Source: Semisulcospira habei (Eukaryota > Mollusca > Gastropoda > Semisulcospiridae). Taken from it: a stretch of 64,000 bases of DNA. Below are positions 33,027 to 45,329 of the stretch, piece after piece. Below the pieces are notes generated by a model, which did not search any database, was not told where the DNA came from, and saw only the letters and a list, made by a program, of their open reading frames with translations. The DNA lies in contig BTPG01000004.1 in the NCBI GenBank assembly GCA_036245525.1, forward strand, positions 158,295,559-158,359,558, read 5' to 3'. Numbering within the stretch: position 1 is the stretch's first letter; the number at the start of each line of letters is the position of its first letter. Both the position numbers and the translations under genes were made by a program.

Positions 33027-34965
33027 CTGCAACAGACGTCGTCCTTAAATCAGAAGAATGTAACAGATGCACGCAATTCACGTATTCACAGCGGCTCAGC
33101 CAGTTCGCTCCATCGGCAAAAGGCTTACACGAATTAACGCCTCTTGATGGCATGGGTTGGACATGCCGAGATTCCAAAATGTTCAACGATTGTTGGTAGG
33201 GATTCAAGGGCACACTGATTTTACTGGCGCCTTCCAAATATTAAAGTTCAGGGAATGTTGGCAAGTGTGTGGAAAATGACCTGTGTATGGAAACAAGCTA
33301 TTGCATTTACTTTTTCCACCTAAGAAGTAAACCTTGATAAGAGGTGGCATTATCGACACAAGTCTCTAAAATGTTTAAAAGCGGATTCGCTAGGGGTGAG
33401 AGGGGGGGGTGGGAGAGGTGGTCCAGGGTTTACGAAACCCCTGGTTCCCAAAACATTTTTACTTTGCTGTATAATTTGTTATTTTGGAGAGTTCGGATCC
33501 CACCACCACAACCACCACCACCTCCCCCCCCCCACCACAGCCTCCCCCCCCCCCACCCGTTGGCAACTGGAAACCCCCCTTTTCATTCAAGAGCTCATTC
33601 TGAATACATTTTTGATATACAAAGCATACGAAGGTATTGTCAAACTTTTGCGCCTAAAACAAATTTGGTTGGGGGGAGGGGGAGTGGGGGAGAGGGGGGG
33701 GGATGTGGATATGTGTGTACAACAAAATGTCTATTCTTTACAAATACATTGACCTATCATGACAATAACTGTTAAAAAAGATGAAATGTGTTTGTGAGTG
33801 TGTTCTTGTAAACTACAGTTGTGTCGGGTTTAAAGTCTATGGATGTTATAGTCTCTGAGAAATTGCTTTACACAAACGCACATGAATGCATGCACGCACG
33901 CATACACACACGACGGATGAAGAGCGGATGCATGGATGATCGGTCACTTCATTTGTACTGACATACATTTGCTGTCACACCTAAGCCAACAAGGTTTGCT
34001 CTTGGAGCCGCTTTTTAGCCCCACCCCCTCCCCGCAGACAGTAACGCGGCGTGTTGTCTGTCTGAAAGCATCCCCAACAACTATGCGCTTCATCTTGAAC
34101 TCATGTAGCAACATGAATGTGTTTGTTGACATATCTGCCTTAACCTCTTCATTGCCCCGCCTTGAGATGGCCTTAGTCGCCTGCTCGGTGTTAAAACCAA
34201 ATAACTAACACTTCATTGAAACTGTGTTTTGCTCTGAAATCTCTCATAATTTATACCCAAAGAACCCCAGCCGACCAATAAATATATGAATTAAAAGTTA
34301 TCTAAGCAAGAACCATTATCCTCATGTGCCACTGTAACCGCGGGGGCTCATGAGGATCTATGTCTCTTGCAGATGGATCCTGTTGAGAGGTTCCCCGCTG
34401 TGGAGGGGTTAAGTGAAAATATCATCAAATAAATTGTTAATGAAATCGGGCCAGTGGTTTATGAGGTATTGCCGGCACAAAAGTCTCACATAAATATGGC
34501 CCCTGCGACCTTTACCTTATAGGTATTGAATTCATTCTGGTACTGACACCATATATTAAGGTAAGGCATCATTTAATAACATAATAGGTATAACGGTTTC
34601 TGAGATAGTCTCTACATAATATTCTGCAAAATTAAATATGGCAGCTGTGACCTTGACCTTGACGTACACTAACACGACTGTGGATTGCTGGCCGCATGCA
34701 CAGGAGGATTAATGAGCAACATTGGCTTTGGCTCGCTTGTACAAATGTCTGTCTACGCGTCTGCCCGTCTCTCTAGGACATCACCAACAAAGACAGAAAC
34801 ACGCTTCAGTAAAGCAGCTGTAGTTCTTGTTCTCGTGCACCGTGTATTTGTCTTACCCCACAAAGACAGAAACACGCTTCAGTAAAGCAGCTGCAGTTCT
34901 TGTTCTCGTGCACCGTGTTTCTGTCTTACCCCACAAAGACAGAAACACGCTTCAGTAAAGCATGT

Positions 34966-35838
34966 TCTTAATTAAACGAACTTTTGATCGGCAAACCTAG
35001 ATCGGAAAAGATCGGCGATCGTTTGGTTTGTTTCTTAATTGAGGTTGTACGAACCTAGGCGAACTTCGGCAAACCAGGTTTGCCATGGTTCTCTTTCTTA
35101 ACTGAAGTGCTTGATTCGGCATACTTGCTGTCTGCGAAGGTGTTCAAAATGGCTGCCGCTATGCTGCTTCGAGATTTGGTCGATTTTTGTTTTTGTACTC
35201 TTTGCAGTAGTTATCCCACAAACAGCGATCGGCCTCCCACAAATCAATTAAAAATAAATAGGTCTTGTTCTTCGCACGAGTGAAATATCGCCGTCTGCCT
35301 TAGTTGTTTTGAATCGGTGACTATCTTCTTATCTCCAACGCAGAAGAGGGTAAAAGTTTTGACCAATCAGAGAAAAGGTTCGCCTTGGTTTGCTGAACAC
35401 GTTTAGCGAACCTTTTCCGACAGCGAACTATGGTTTGCCGAGGTTCATGAACTATTTCGAACTAGGTTCGCCGTATGTTTTGATCGTCCAATTAAGAACC
35501 AACCTGGTTCGTTCGAGATCGTGAACTCTAGTTCGTCAGAAGAAGATAGTCACTGATTCAAAACAACTATGGCAGACGGCGATGTTTCACTCGTGCGAAG
35601 AACAAGACCTATTTTTATTGATTTTTGGGAGGGGAATGCTATTTGTGGGATCGCTACTGCAAGGAGTACAAAAACAAAAATCGTCCAAATCGCAAAGCGG
35701 CATAGCGGCAGCCATTTTGAACACCTTCGCAGACAGTAAGTACGCCGAATCAAGCACTTCAGTTAAGAAAGAGAACCATGGCAAACCAGAGATACAATAT
35801 TGGACAGTTGATACCCATCCCCCAATCGATCATTTTAT
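34966..35838. mobile_element. Fold-back DNA element truncating the LDLa array
   Basis: Two long arms are inverted copies of each other: 35,076-35,330 and 35,540-35,788, with about 210 bp between. A shorter inverted pair GTTCTTAATT... marks about 34,966 and 35,493. Each arm holds a possible short coding exon (for the right arm, an ATG at 35,571 reading MADGDVSLVRRTRPIFIDFW), not otherwise recognised. It starts exactly where the seventh array unit stops. Confidence 0.65.
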
Positions 35839-36050
35839 TGGATCCTCTCCGTAATTAGACAAACCGACGCCAACCAATACAACCAATGCCTTTATTACCT
35901 AGCCACTTTAATTCCACTCCAAAAATCATTCAAAGCAACGATTTTGATCAGCTTTTAACCCGCGATTATTAAGCCAGATCCCCCACCCCACATAAATAAT
36001 TAATGCTGCCATTGACTTCTTTAAACAAAATTATTATATTACGTTTTAAA

Positions 36051-36790
36051 ATGAACCAAGACGAATTACTTCTTCTAAGCGATATATGTGCTGTAGAGAA
36101 CAAAGACTTAGACTCTAAAAAACAAAGGCTTCTCTCTGTATTTGTTTCTGGAAAATCAAAATCTTTTCTTGGTAAACAATACATAACAGAAGACATAGAA
36201 TCCCTCACGGCAGATGAGCTAATCAAACTTCATGCTAAATATGAAAATCAGATTGCTTCACTAATGACACGTGATTTGAGTCGATCTCTTGTCTACCTAT
36301 ACACAAAAGCTGTGAGTCACTTCCTACCTGTTGATAGTGACAGCCTTTCACACGATTTAGAAAGCAACCCCATTGTTTCAAGTTCAATCGGCAAATTAGC
36401 ATGTCTCATATTTTACAAGTTTGGAAATTACCTTGCACCTGTTGTAACCTTACTTGTTACTAGTAGTCATATAGATTTTTCAAAAATACATTTAATGAAG
36501 AAAAAAAAGGACAAGACCCAGACGACTCCACATCAGATTCCTGTCTTGGCACAAGTTCAAACGGTGACTAAAGTTAAAAGTCCAGGTCGAATAGAGGCTG
36601 GGAAAAAAATAGCTAAATATAACAGACAAAAAAAAAAAAAATACAGCTTCAAGCATTAACAGAAAAGACTCAAGTAACTGACACACCATCAACAGCACCG
36701 GTGTCACTACCATCAGAACCAACACCCTCACACCCCCAACAAAGTGAGAGAGAAACAACTGAGGAACAGCTTTTTCCAGAAATAAGCCCA
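36051..36790 (+). pseudogene. Second Polinton fragment: homologue of the gene at position 120
   Basis: The frame starts at 36,051 (TTTTAAAATG) and matches the gene at 120 along its length with scattered substitutions, through about 36,770. It lacks the early nonsense codon. It is broken later: the frame ends at 36,659 after an A-run (36,629-36,641), while homology to the other copy continues in another frame. No other Polinton gene follows, so this is a fragment of a different, diverged element. Confidence 0.75.
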
Positions 36791-36839
36791 ACTCTTTCTT
36801 AACGCATGTCTTGTCATCAAAAGAGGAAAGTGTCATTAT

Positions 36840-37530
36840 TTGACATATATAACGTTAGGGGGCTGGGTGCTGGGGGGTCGGGGGTATGGGCTCCTGAGGA
36901 TCTTATCCTCTTGTAAAACCCTATGTTTGTTATATACTCAGTACGAGGGGTGTAAAGTTTCAATTGGCTCCAGTCTTGATCAAGTGGACTGGAATGTGTT
37001 ATAAATCAATTATTGGCGGTTGCTTTGCCCAGTTATTGATAGGCTATAATGCCAGACACATTAAAAGCCCCAGCAATAATCATTAATCATTATTTTGTAC
37101 AGCAGGGACTGTATTGTTGTTGTTTTTTCTGACTGCAGTCGGTGGCTACAGGCTTCTATTTTTTTTTTCAAGTAGAGTGCTTCTAGAAAGTTAGTATCTT
37201 ATCCAGCTGTGTTATCGGGTGCCTATACAGTGTGTGACTGCTGATTGATTATGACAGAAATTCCCCAGGAATGGTCAGGTAACTCTTTTATCACACTAAT
37301 TGCAGTGCTGTCTTTTTCCAATCCTATTAGCATATCCTTGATAGCATTGTGCATACGTCGGGGACAATTTTTTGAATGAGTGCATAAGATACCCATGCAT
37401 TTGAAATGAACATGCATGCATAACGGCTGACGGCTCTGGAGATTTTTGCCACAGTGCATATTTTATTGAGTGCAGGCAGGTCGGTGTTGTCCCCGGGTGG
37501 AAAAATCAATACCTTGCGAGTTATGTGGGG
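36840..37530. other. No recognisable gene
   Basis: This stretch shows short simple-sequence runs and no open frame that I recognise. It separates the Polinton fragment from the next MITE. Confidence 0.5.
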
Positions 37531-37531
37531 G

Positions 37532-37739
37532 AGAGATAGAACAATGTACATTACAAAAGCACCAAATTCATTAACGCCACATTGACAAACTTGCCATTAT
37601 TTGAAATCAATAGGGTGAATTAAAGATGGGGTGGCGGTCGCGGGGTCAATGGAGGGTCATTGTCAAAATGCATCGATTATTGTGATTAATGTGGCGTTAC
37701 TGAATTTGGTGCTTTTGTAATGTACATTGTTCTATCTCT
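37532..37739. mobile_element. Palindromic MITE, family 2, about 208 bp
   Basis: Arms of about 50 bases are inverted copies (AGAGATAGAACAATGTACAT on the left). The inner core CGCCACATT...AATGTGGCG resembles the core of the MITE at 17,944-18,153, while the outer arms differ. No coding sequence. Confidence 0.75.
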
Positions 37740-37750
37740 ATGGTGGTGTA

Positions 37751-38136
37751 TTGATTGATTGATTGTACATTGCTTAACGTCCCGACAGCAACAAGACTTT
37801 CTCAGGACGTGCCTGCACTGCTTGTGAAAAAAAACCTAAACAGAACATTGAATGTATGTCGCCAGCCGGTCCAATACGTTAAATAAACCTAAGACATGGG
37901 GCCTAAATAAAGCTGAGACCATTTAGCAACACGCATCCAATATCAAGAGCTACAGGCAGCGCAGACAGTAGGGAGAGTTTAAAAAAAGAAAATACAGGTG
38001 AATGGACCAAGGGTAGACAGAAACACATGCCCCAGAGTAGAAGGGAAACCCACCCTGTGGGGCTGACCAGAGTGACCCTGGGAACTAAAAAGTAGTTAAC
38101 CCCACCCAAGTCCCCCAGGGCAGACCCGGGTGGGGT
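37751..38136 (-). mobile_element. SINE-like element, copy 2
   Basis: It is flanked by TGGTGGTGTA at 37,741-37,750 and 38,137-38,146. It has the same orientation, tail and end as copy 1. The insertion split an LTR fragment, whose remainder follows. Confidence 0.8.
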
Positions 38137-38140
38137 TGGT

Positions 38141-38388
38141 GGTGTACTTGTATGATAAACGCATTGTGTCGCCAGTGTTGACATTTCTCAGAAGAGACAT
38201 TGTAGGTGCATTTGGGAATGCATTGTCTGGAGATCGCATCGCTGAATTAAAATATTGTTGGAACTGTTACTCCAGTATTGTCTACATCATTAAGCCACGT
38301 GTGACGGGTTGCAGCTGAGTGAAGTTTCTTAAAAAGAACCTTACGTGCGTGCGTCTTGTGTGATATCATACCAAGACTACGACTCTTC
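38141..38388 (-). mobile_element. LTR fragment related to the LTRs at 47.2 and 49.1 kb
   Basis: The sequence matches the reverse complement of 47,215-47,465, including CTTACGTGCGTGCGTCT and GACGGGTTGCAGCTGA. It ends in the (CTT)n run that forms the tail of the next LINE. Confidence 0.7.
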
Positions 38389-38426
38389 TTCTTCTTCTTC
38401 TTCTTCTTCTTGTCGTTCACAGTGGG

Positions 38427-41285
38427 CTATACTGTTAGTCCAGCACCGGCGATGAATGACGTCGTTTTCTCCAGGTCTTCTCGACTGCCGGAGAGTTTGG
38501 TCTGCAGTGGATTTGGCGATGGGCACACTTCTTTTCTTTCATCGTCCAGTAGGGGGCATCTCTGGATAATATGTTCCGCTGTTTGGTCTTCCTGACCACA
38601 GGCGCAGGTTGGTGATGGCGCCAGCTTGAGCTTTCTGTTCATGTGAGCGTTCAGTCTGTTTTGACCGGTACGCAGTCTGATCAGGATGACTTGCTGCTCT
38701 CTGGTCAGTGTTTGGTAGTCGTCTCTGTTTGACCTCGGCCTCATCAATGCCTTGATGATTGTCTGTTGCTCACTATAGCTGTCGCTGTTTTCTTGTTGAT
38801 CTTTTGTGGCTCCTTCTTTCGCCAGCTCGTCTGCCCTTTTATTTCCTGGTACCCCACAGTGGGCTGGTATCCACTGGAGAACAACTCTTCTGGTTTGTCT
38901 GACCTTCTGCAAAGCTCTGGTCAGCTGGGGGAGCTTGTCGTTCTCAAGGGCCTGAAGGACTGAAAGGGCATCAGAGAAGAAGACAACTTGGTACCATGGG
39001 TTTGTGGAATTCTGAACCATGAAGGCGGCCTGCATAAGTGCTTCAGTTTCTGCTTTGTAGTTTGTGCAGGTGCTGGTGGCTACACTGGATGTGGCTGTAT
39101 GTCCCCTAGGAAATGGATCAGGATGCCAGCACCTCCATTGGAAACGGCATTTGTTGCTGATCCATCAGTGTAGATGTGGATCCATGCCTCTTTTGGGTAC
39201 TGTTCGTCGATCAGGGCTAGGGTGAGTGCCCGTCGAACAGTGTCATCCTGACTGTCTCCTGAGGCAGCATGTGGGACACTGGTGCAGATCTGGATGTCTG
39301 GTTTGTCCACTGCCCAAGGGTTTTCCTCTTCTTCTATGATCAGAGGTAGAGTGCTCTGTGGTAGGACTACCCTGTACTGTCAAGAAAGTCGAATGCTCTC
39401 ATGGACAACGCTGCATCTTTTGAGCCGGTTCTTGGTGAGGTTGCTCAGTCTGTGCTTCATGGGGTGGTCGGGCAAGCACCTGAGCTTCTCCGCCTGTACC
39501 ATGGTTTTGGCTTCTCTCCTCTGGCTGAGAGGTTGGATTGTGGTCAGCTTCTCCATTTCCAGGATTGGTGTGGATTTCATTGCACCAGTGATGGGTCGAA
39601 GAGCCTGGTTTTGCACTCGGTCGAGGGTCTGCAGGTTCGTCTTGGCTGAGGTTGACCACGCTGTGGAGCCGCACTCGAGGTGGGGCCTGACTGTTCCCTG
39701 GTATACTGTCTTCAGTACTTTCTCGTTCGCTCCCCAGGTGGTGCCTGCCAGTTTCCTGAGTATGGCCAGCTTACGCCGGGCCTTCACTTCTGCCTGTGCA
39801 ATGTGTGGTTTCCAGGTCTGACGTCTGTCGAAGGTGACACCAAGGTAGGTAGTTCTTCATCCTCTCTCAGAGGGGTTCCACCAAGCTTGATGGTTCCGGC
39901 TTTCTGCTTTGGGGACAATGTGAAGAGGGTGGTGGAGGATTTCTCCTTGTTGACGGAGATGCACCAGTCTTCTGCCCATGCGATCAGCTTGTCTGCCTCA
40001 AGATGCATTCTGTAGGTGGGAGTACTTGCATGCTCCTACTTGCACCAGATCACAAGGTCGTCTGCGTATAGGGCAGCTTTGATTCCCTTGGGCATCTCAG
40101 ACACCAGGTCGTCGATGAAGAGAAGGAAGAGGGTAGGGGAGAGGACTCCGCCTTGCGGGACGCCATGGCGAAGGAGGAATTTATTGCTTTTGGTTTGGTC
40201 GACGCTGACTCTTGCCCTGCGGTTGAAGAGGTAGGAGAGTATCCACTGGAACATGTTACTGGACACGCTTTTTCTCAGCAGTTTGACAAGAGCCCATCTT
40301 TCCAGACCTTGTCAAAAGCCTTCTGAAGATCAATCCAGGTTACAAAGACCAGCTTCTGCTCCTGGAAGGCATCTTCAACTTCCTGCGCCAAGTAAGTGAC
40401 CTGGTCTTCGGTGCTGCGGAACTGTCGGAAGCCAGCTTGTTCAGGGGTGAGGAGGTTCCTGGATTCTAGGTAACACCTGAGGCGCTCGTTCACAATTCTC
40501 TCCAAGGTCTTCACAACACAGCCGGTGAGGCTGATTGGGCGATAGCTGGAGGCCTTCTTTGGATCCTTTCCTTTCTTTAGAATGGGTATCATGATCGCTT
40601 CTTGCCAGAGTTGTGGTAGCGATCCTTATTGCCAGCTCCTGTTGAGGACCTCAAGTAGCTTGTTTTCTGCTGCACTACCAAGGTGGGTTAGCATCTCATT
40701 GGTGATGCCATCTGGACCAGGAGACTTCTTCGCCTTCAACTTTTTGAGAGCTATATGAAGCTCTTTGTGTGTAAGTGGTTGATTCGTGGCGTCCGCTGTT
40801 GCTTGTTTGGCAGGTCTCTCTCTTTGCTCTCTTCTTGCTTCTCTCTGCTTTTTGGGGCTAACATGGAGATTGCTCTTAGCTGCATAGCTTTCAGCAAATT
40901 GGTTGGCAGCATGCTTTCTTGTTAGTATCTTCCCATTTTCTTCTAAGGTGATGTTTCCTTTGCTCGTGCTGTCGTCGTTCAACTGCTTGGTCAGTTTCCA
41001 GAGCTTTCTGCCGTCCTTCTCAAGGTTCAGGGAGCTTGTTTTCTCTTGCCAGCTCCTGCGTCTTGCCTGTAGCTTCTTCTTGAGAAATTTGGCTTTGGCT
41101 TCCTGGAGGCGGATGTTGTTTGTCTGTGATGAGTTAACTTCTGCTTCCCTTCTGGCATCTGCTAGATCATCATCCAGTTCCTGCAGTTCATTACTCCAGT
41201 AGGGCTTATAGTCTTTTCTAGCACATCTTGGTATGGACTCACGCGCTGCTCTGAGGATGCTCATGTTGAGGTCCTTCACCACCAT
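38427..41285 (-). pseudogene. LINE ORF2: reverse transcriptase and RNase H, several frames
   Basis: Recognisable parts are KSPGPDGITNEMLTHLG (about 40,700), SYRPISLTG and WIDLQKAFDKVW (about 40,300-40,540), GVPQGGVLSP and LYADDLVIW (40,040-40,170). RNase H has IYTDGSATNAVSNGGAG (about 39,120-39,170) and HCGVPGNKRADELAK (about 38,810-38,860). The RT box is the standard YADD. Frames break near 40,610, 40,270, 40,030, 39,790, 39,380 and 39,070, so the copy is dead. Confidence 0.8.
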
Positions 41286-41329
41286 GTTGATGTCTCGACC
41301 TTCGATTCGAATGTCTTTGGTGAGTTTGC

Positions 41330-42249
41330 TGGAGCGGTGTCTAAAGAGGAACCAGTTCGCTTATATGTAGTTCCACCATGGGAAGTTTGCATCAGCGCAG
41401 GACTCCGTGCCCAATGTCAAAAACACTGGCCGATGGTCACTTCGACCTAGCTTTTCTCCGACCTCTCTGCTGGCTTGCTTGTGCATGTCTTCCGTGCAGC
41501 AGGCTAGGTCAGGAGTCGATGTAGTATGTCATCTTCTGCAGTAGAACGTGGGGCAGTCAATGGGACTGTTCAACAGAATGAGATCGTTGTCGTCCTGCCA
41601 GTTCTCCACCTCTTCTCCTCTCCGATCCAAGTGGTCGTATCCCCAACTTTGTGAGTGACTGTTGGAGTCGCCCACCACAATGAAGTTGGAGTCCTTAGTG
41701 GGGATCGTGTCAAGGGTGAGTGGTCTGTCGTTGGGGCAGTAGAAGTTGTCTTGATCAGAATCACTTGGTACTCGGAGTTCTCCATGAGCGTATCAATCAA
41801 ACAGGCGTTGATATTGTTCCTGATCAGGGTAAGGATTCCTCCCTTGCTTCGATCTGTTCTGTCGGACCTGAAGCACTGGTAGCCTCTCACTTTGAAGGAC
41901 TTTTGGGGTGTCAAGTGCGTCTCCTACAGCAGATGTTGATGTTCTTCTCATGCAGGATATGCTCCAACTCGGTCTTCTTGTTCAGAATGCTTTCTGTGTT
42001 CCAGTGCATGACCTGAAAAGGTCGCTGCTGACTGGGATTCTTCCTGGTTGTGGTGGTGCCAGTAGCTTTCCTCCCGCGCCCCCTGGCGCGACAAGACGGA
42101 CGGGATGGACCTCCAGTAGGTGAGGCTGGGTCCCTTAGAGGCATGGGACCCAACGCTGCTCCACCCTGGAGGGTCCTCAGTGGGCAAGCGCCATTATCGT
42201 CAATGGTAGTTGGTCGTATAGTCATGATTGCGGGTTTGCGTGGATCCAT
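41330..42249 (-). pseudogene. LINE endonuclease domain, broken
   Basis: Minus-strand frames from 42,249 and 41,914 carry an APE-type endonuclease: VMHWNTESILNKKTELEH near the start, then RGYQCFRSDRTDRSKGGILTL. The part containing the conserved SDH is not clear. The ~200 bases before it read as a Pro/Arg-rich leader. Confidence 0.65.
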
Positions 42250-42599
42250 GGTTTATCAGAATGCGCCGTGCGGCCTGGGACCCCCGTCTTCAGCATTCGA
42301 GGTTTCTGTCGGGGTTACCTCACCCTTAGCTCCTGGTATGCGACCTTCCCTGGGAACACAGGGTTGCTAGAGCTTTATGCGGCTCTTGATCGCATGATAA
42401 ACCCGTCGTTGGACACATGGGGAATTTCAGTGGAGGTACAGTGTCACCTGCTACCCCGCCCCGTCCTGGTAAGGTCATCGCCATTTGGTCCGCGACTGCT
42501 TGCGCAGCTAACCTCCATATCTGAAGGCCGTTCCCCTATCCGCCACCCGGGGACGCGCTAGGTTGGGGATGGTCGCCCCACTGAAAATCCCACACTGGG

Positions 42600-43540
42600 T
42601 TAAGGAAGTTCGGCATGTCCTAGTGATGACGACTCAACACGTAACACCATAACCAACTCTTAGAGCACTTTAAGCACTATACAACATCATTACCAACAAT
42701 TAAAGCACTTTAGGCACTATACAAAACCATTACCAACACATAATATGGCCTGAAAGGCAGCAGGACAATGATTAATTTTCGAGGTTCTCTCCTCTAGATC
42801 AGCCGTGTTTAGCCTGGGGGCTCATGCTGGCCAGTTTTTGGGGTCACCTCGGAGAGGATGTGGTCAGGGACCACGCACGGGCGGTCTTGGGATAGAGGGA
42901 TGCTATGCTAGCCCGGAGGGATTACACACGAGGGTGCCTCGCGAAGGCCGAGAGGCCCTAGACTAGGGTGATCCCGGGGGAGGCGCTGTAAGAGTTCCCC
43001 ACTATCCGCACCACCAACGCAACTCGTCCCCTGGGGCCCCCACCTTTTGAGTCAGGCAGAGACCCCTTGACCCCAAGCACTTTAGACAGTGTACAAAACC
43101 ATTACGAACACTTACAGCACTATAATGTGGCATAAACCGCTACGAGAGAAAACAAATCCAACTATTACAACAATACAGAAATTACAAGCAAAAGTACTCT
43201 GCAGTGATCAGCTTTGTCTGGCACCACAGCGGAGGCCTGGGAAGGGGGAAAACAACACTAGGCAGGGTGCGGTCACTGAGTACCCCGGCTGGCTCTTGTC
43301 TAAACATTCCGCTCAGCTTCACAGCCTCGCATCTATTCACTGAGTACCCCGGCTGGCTCTTGTCTAAACATTCCGCTCAGCTTCACAGCCTCGCCTCTAT
43401 CCACTGGCAATAAATGTGCACACTACCTTCCGAACTTGATGAAAACAAAAAATAACTGAACCTGAGCCAAACAACCGACTCCTAGCCTCAGTGAGCACAC
43501 TGACTACTCAAAATAAAGAACAAACGTTTGCGGCTGAAGC
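42600..43540. other. Non-coding stretch with short tandem repeats
   Basis: A ~41-bp motif with AGCACTTTA and ACCATTACCAACA repeats at about 42,662, 42,704 and 43,078. A 64-bp unit with GAGTACCCCGGCTGGCTCTT is duplicated at 43,273 and 43,337. No gene recognised; part may be 5' UTR of the LINE. Confidence 0.55.
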
Positions 43541-45212
43541 GCAATTTTTGTTGTATGTGTGAACGAAAAATGACTTATCCTTACAAAAACATTGACCTAT
43601 GATGACCTTGACCTTTTAAAATAGGAAAAATGTGATTATTACAGTGTTTTTGTAAATTACAGTTGTGTCGAGTTTCAAGACGATGCTTATTATAGTCCCT
43701 GACAAATTGCATTAGACAAACGCACGTGAATGCATGCACGCACGCACACACACACGACGGATGAAGAGCGGATGCATGGATGATCGTTGACTTCATTTGT
43801 ACTGACATACATTTGCTGTCACACATAAGACAAGGTTTGCTCTTGGAGCCGCTGTTTAGCCCCACCCCCTCCCCGCGGACAGTAACGCGGCGTGTTGTCT
43901 GTCTGAAAGCATCCCCAACAACTATGCGCTTCATCTTGAACTGATGTAGTGACGTGAATGTGCTTGTTGATATGTCTGCCTTAACCTCTTTACTGCCACT
44001 GTGTATTGCTCTGAAATCTCTCAACATTTAGACCCAAAGAACCCAAGGAGTCCAATAAATAGATGAATTAAATGTTATGTAAGCAAGAACCATAATCCTC
44101 ATGTGCCAATGTAACCGCGGGGGCTCATGAGGATCTATGTCTCTTGCAGATGAATCCTGTTGAGAGTTTCCCCGCTGTGGAGGGGTTAAGTCAAAATATC
44201 ATCAAATAAAGTGTTAATGAAATCGGGCCTAGGGTTTATGAGGTTTTGTCGACACAAAGAATAACACAAATATGGCCAATGAGACTTTCACCTTATAGGT
44301 AGTGAATTCATTCTGGTACTGACACCGAATAGTAAGGTAAGGCATCATTTCCCAATATTTCTGAGCAAATCGGTATCGTGGTTTCTGAGCTAGTCCCTAC
44401 ACACTATTCTGCAAAATCAAATATGGCACCTGTGACCTTGACCTTGACGTACACTAACACGACTGAGTATTGCACTATCGCGATTGTTGATTACACTAAC
44501 ACGACTGTGGATTGCACTATCGCGATTGTTGATTACACTAACACGACTGAGTATTGCACTATCGCGATTGTGGATTACACTAACACGACTGTGGCCAACG
44601 TCGGCCCGAATGTCTTATGCGCGCTGGGAAGACTCTGGCAAACTCAAAAGAAATCTTGTCTCGTTAACCCCCTTGTACCGGTGGCCGCATGCACAGGAGG
44701 GTTAATGAGCAACATTGGCTTTGGCTCGCTTGTACAAATGTCTGTCTACGAGTCTGTCCGTCGCTCTAGGACATCACCAACAAAGACAGAAACACGCTTC
44801 AGTAAAGCAGCTGTAGTTCTTGTTCTCGTGCACCGTGTTTCTGTCTTACCCCACAAAGACAGAAACACGCTTCAGTAAAGCAGCTGTACTTCTTGTTCTC
44901 GTGCACCGTGTTTCTGTCTTACCCCACAAAGAAAGAATGATGGCGCGAAAAAGGAGAAGCTCTTCTCCTCAATGTTCACACGACTGTTTCTTTCTTGCTT
45001 CCTTATTTCCTGACATCTTACACGATTGTATTCCTATTGTTCCGCATTTTCCGCCGTGAGATGGCCTTATTCGCCTGCTCGGCGTTAAACCCCAATAACT
45101 AACTAACTTTTCTGGATTGTGTCCGTGTGTCAATCAGTCAACCAGTCAGCCAGCAAGAAAGCCAGGTTGTCTGTCCGTCCGTCCGGCTGTCTCAACATGT
45201 ATCTGTACTTAC

Positions 45213-45329
45213 CACAGTCCATTTCATCCGAGCCGTCCGGGCAGTCTGCATCGCCATCACAGCGGGACGACACATAGAAACATCGTCCACTGCTGCATCG
45301 AAACCATCCCGCGGGGCATGTATTGTTGA
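45213..45329 (-). CDS. LDL-receptor class A exon, unit 7
   Basis: The domain is intact with CPAGWFRC at the start and loop FYVSSR, as in unit 1, and CDGDADC. Donor and acceptor are intact, with the native upstream tract. Confidence 0.8.

Larger units (their letters stand above)
18480..34961 (-). repeat. Tandem array of ~2.45-kb units carrying LDLa exons (six exons plus a truncated unit)
   Basis: Exon start points lie at 20,341, 22,667, 25,329, 28,000, 30,453 and 32,910. Spacing is 2326, 2662, 2671, 2453 and 2457 bp; the two longer units each contain a 206-bp MITE, so the core unit is about 2455 bp. Units share all intergenic features: ATGAATGCATGCAC... repeats, C-rich and G-rich tracts, a 73-bp minisatellite and a SINE-like tail GGCGTTAAACCCCAATAACT. 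A seventh unit starts near 34,000 and is cut at 34,961 by a fold-back element before its exon. Units 5 and 6 are almost identical; unit 1 is the most diverged. Confidence 0.88.
38388..42600 (-). mobile_element. LINE of the I/Nimb type with RNase H domain, decayed
   Basis: Domains run in order on the minus strand: endonuclease (about 42,040-41,400), linker (41,285-40,630), reverse transcriptase (40,592-39,400), RNase H (39,310-38,850) and a C-terminal CCHC-like segment with CACGQEDQTAEHI (about 38,600). The 3' end is a (GAA)n tail at 38,388-38,411. A GC-rich 5' region extends beyond 42,250 and may reach 43,090. Frames are broken at many points. Confidence 0.8.

Noticed and set aside
39282..39821. 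Plus-strand frame of 179 codons
   Set aside because: Shadow of the LINE reverse transcriptase on the minus strand.
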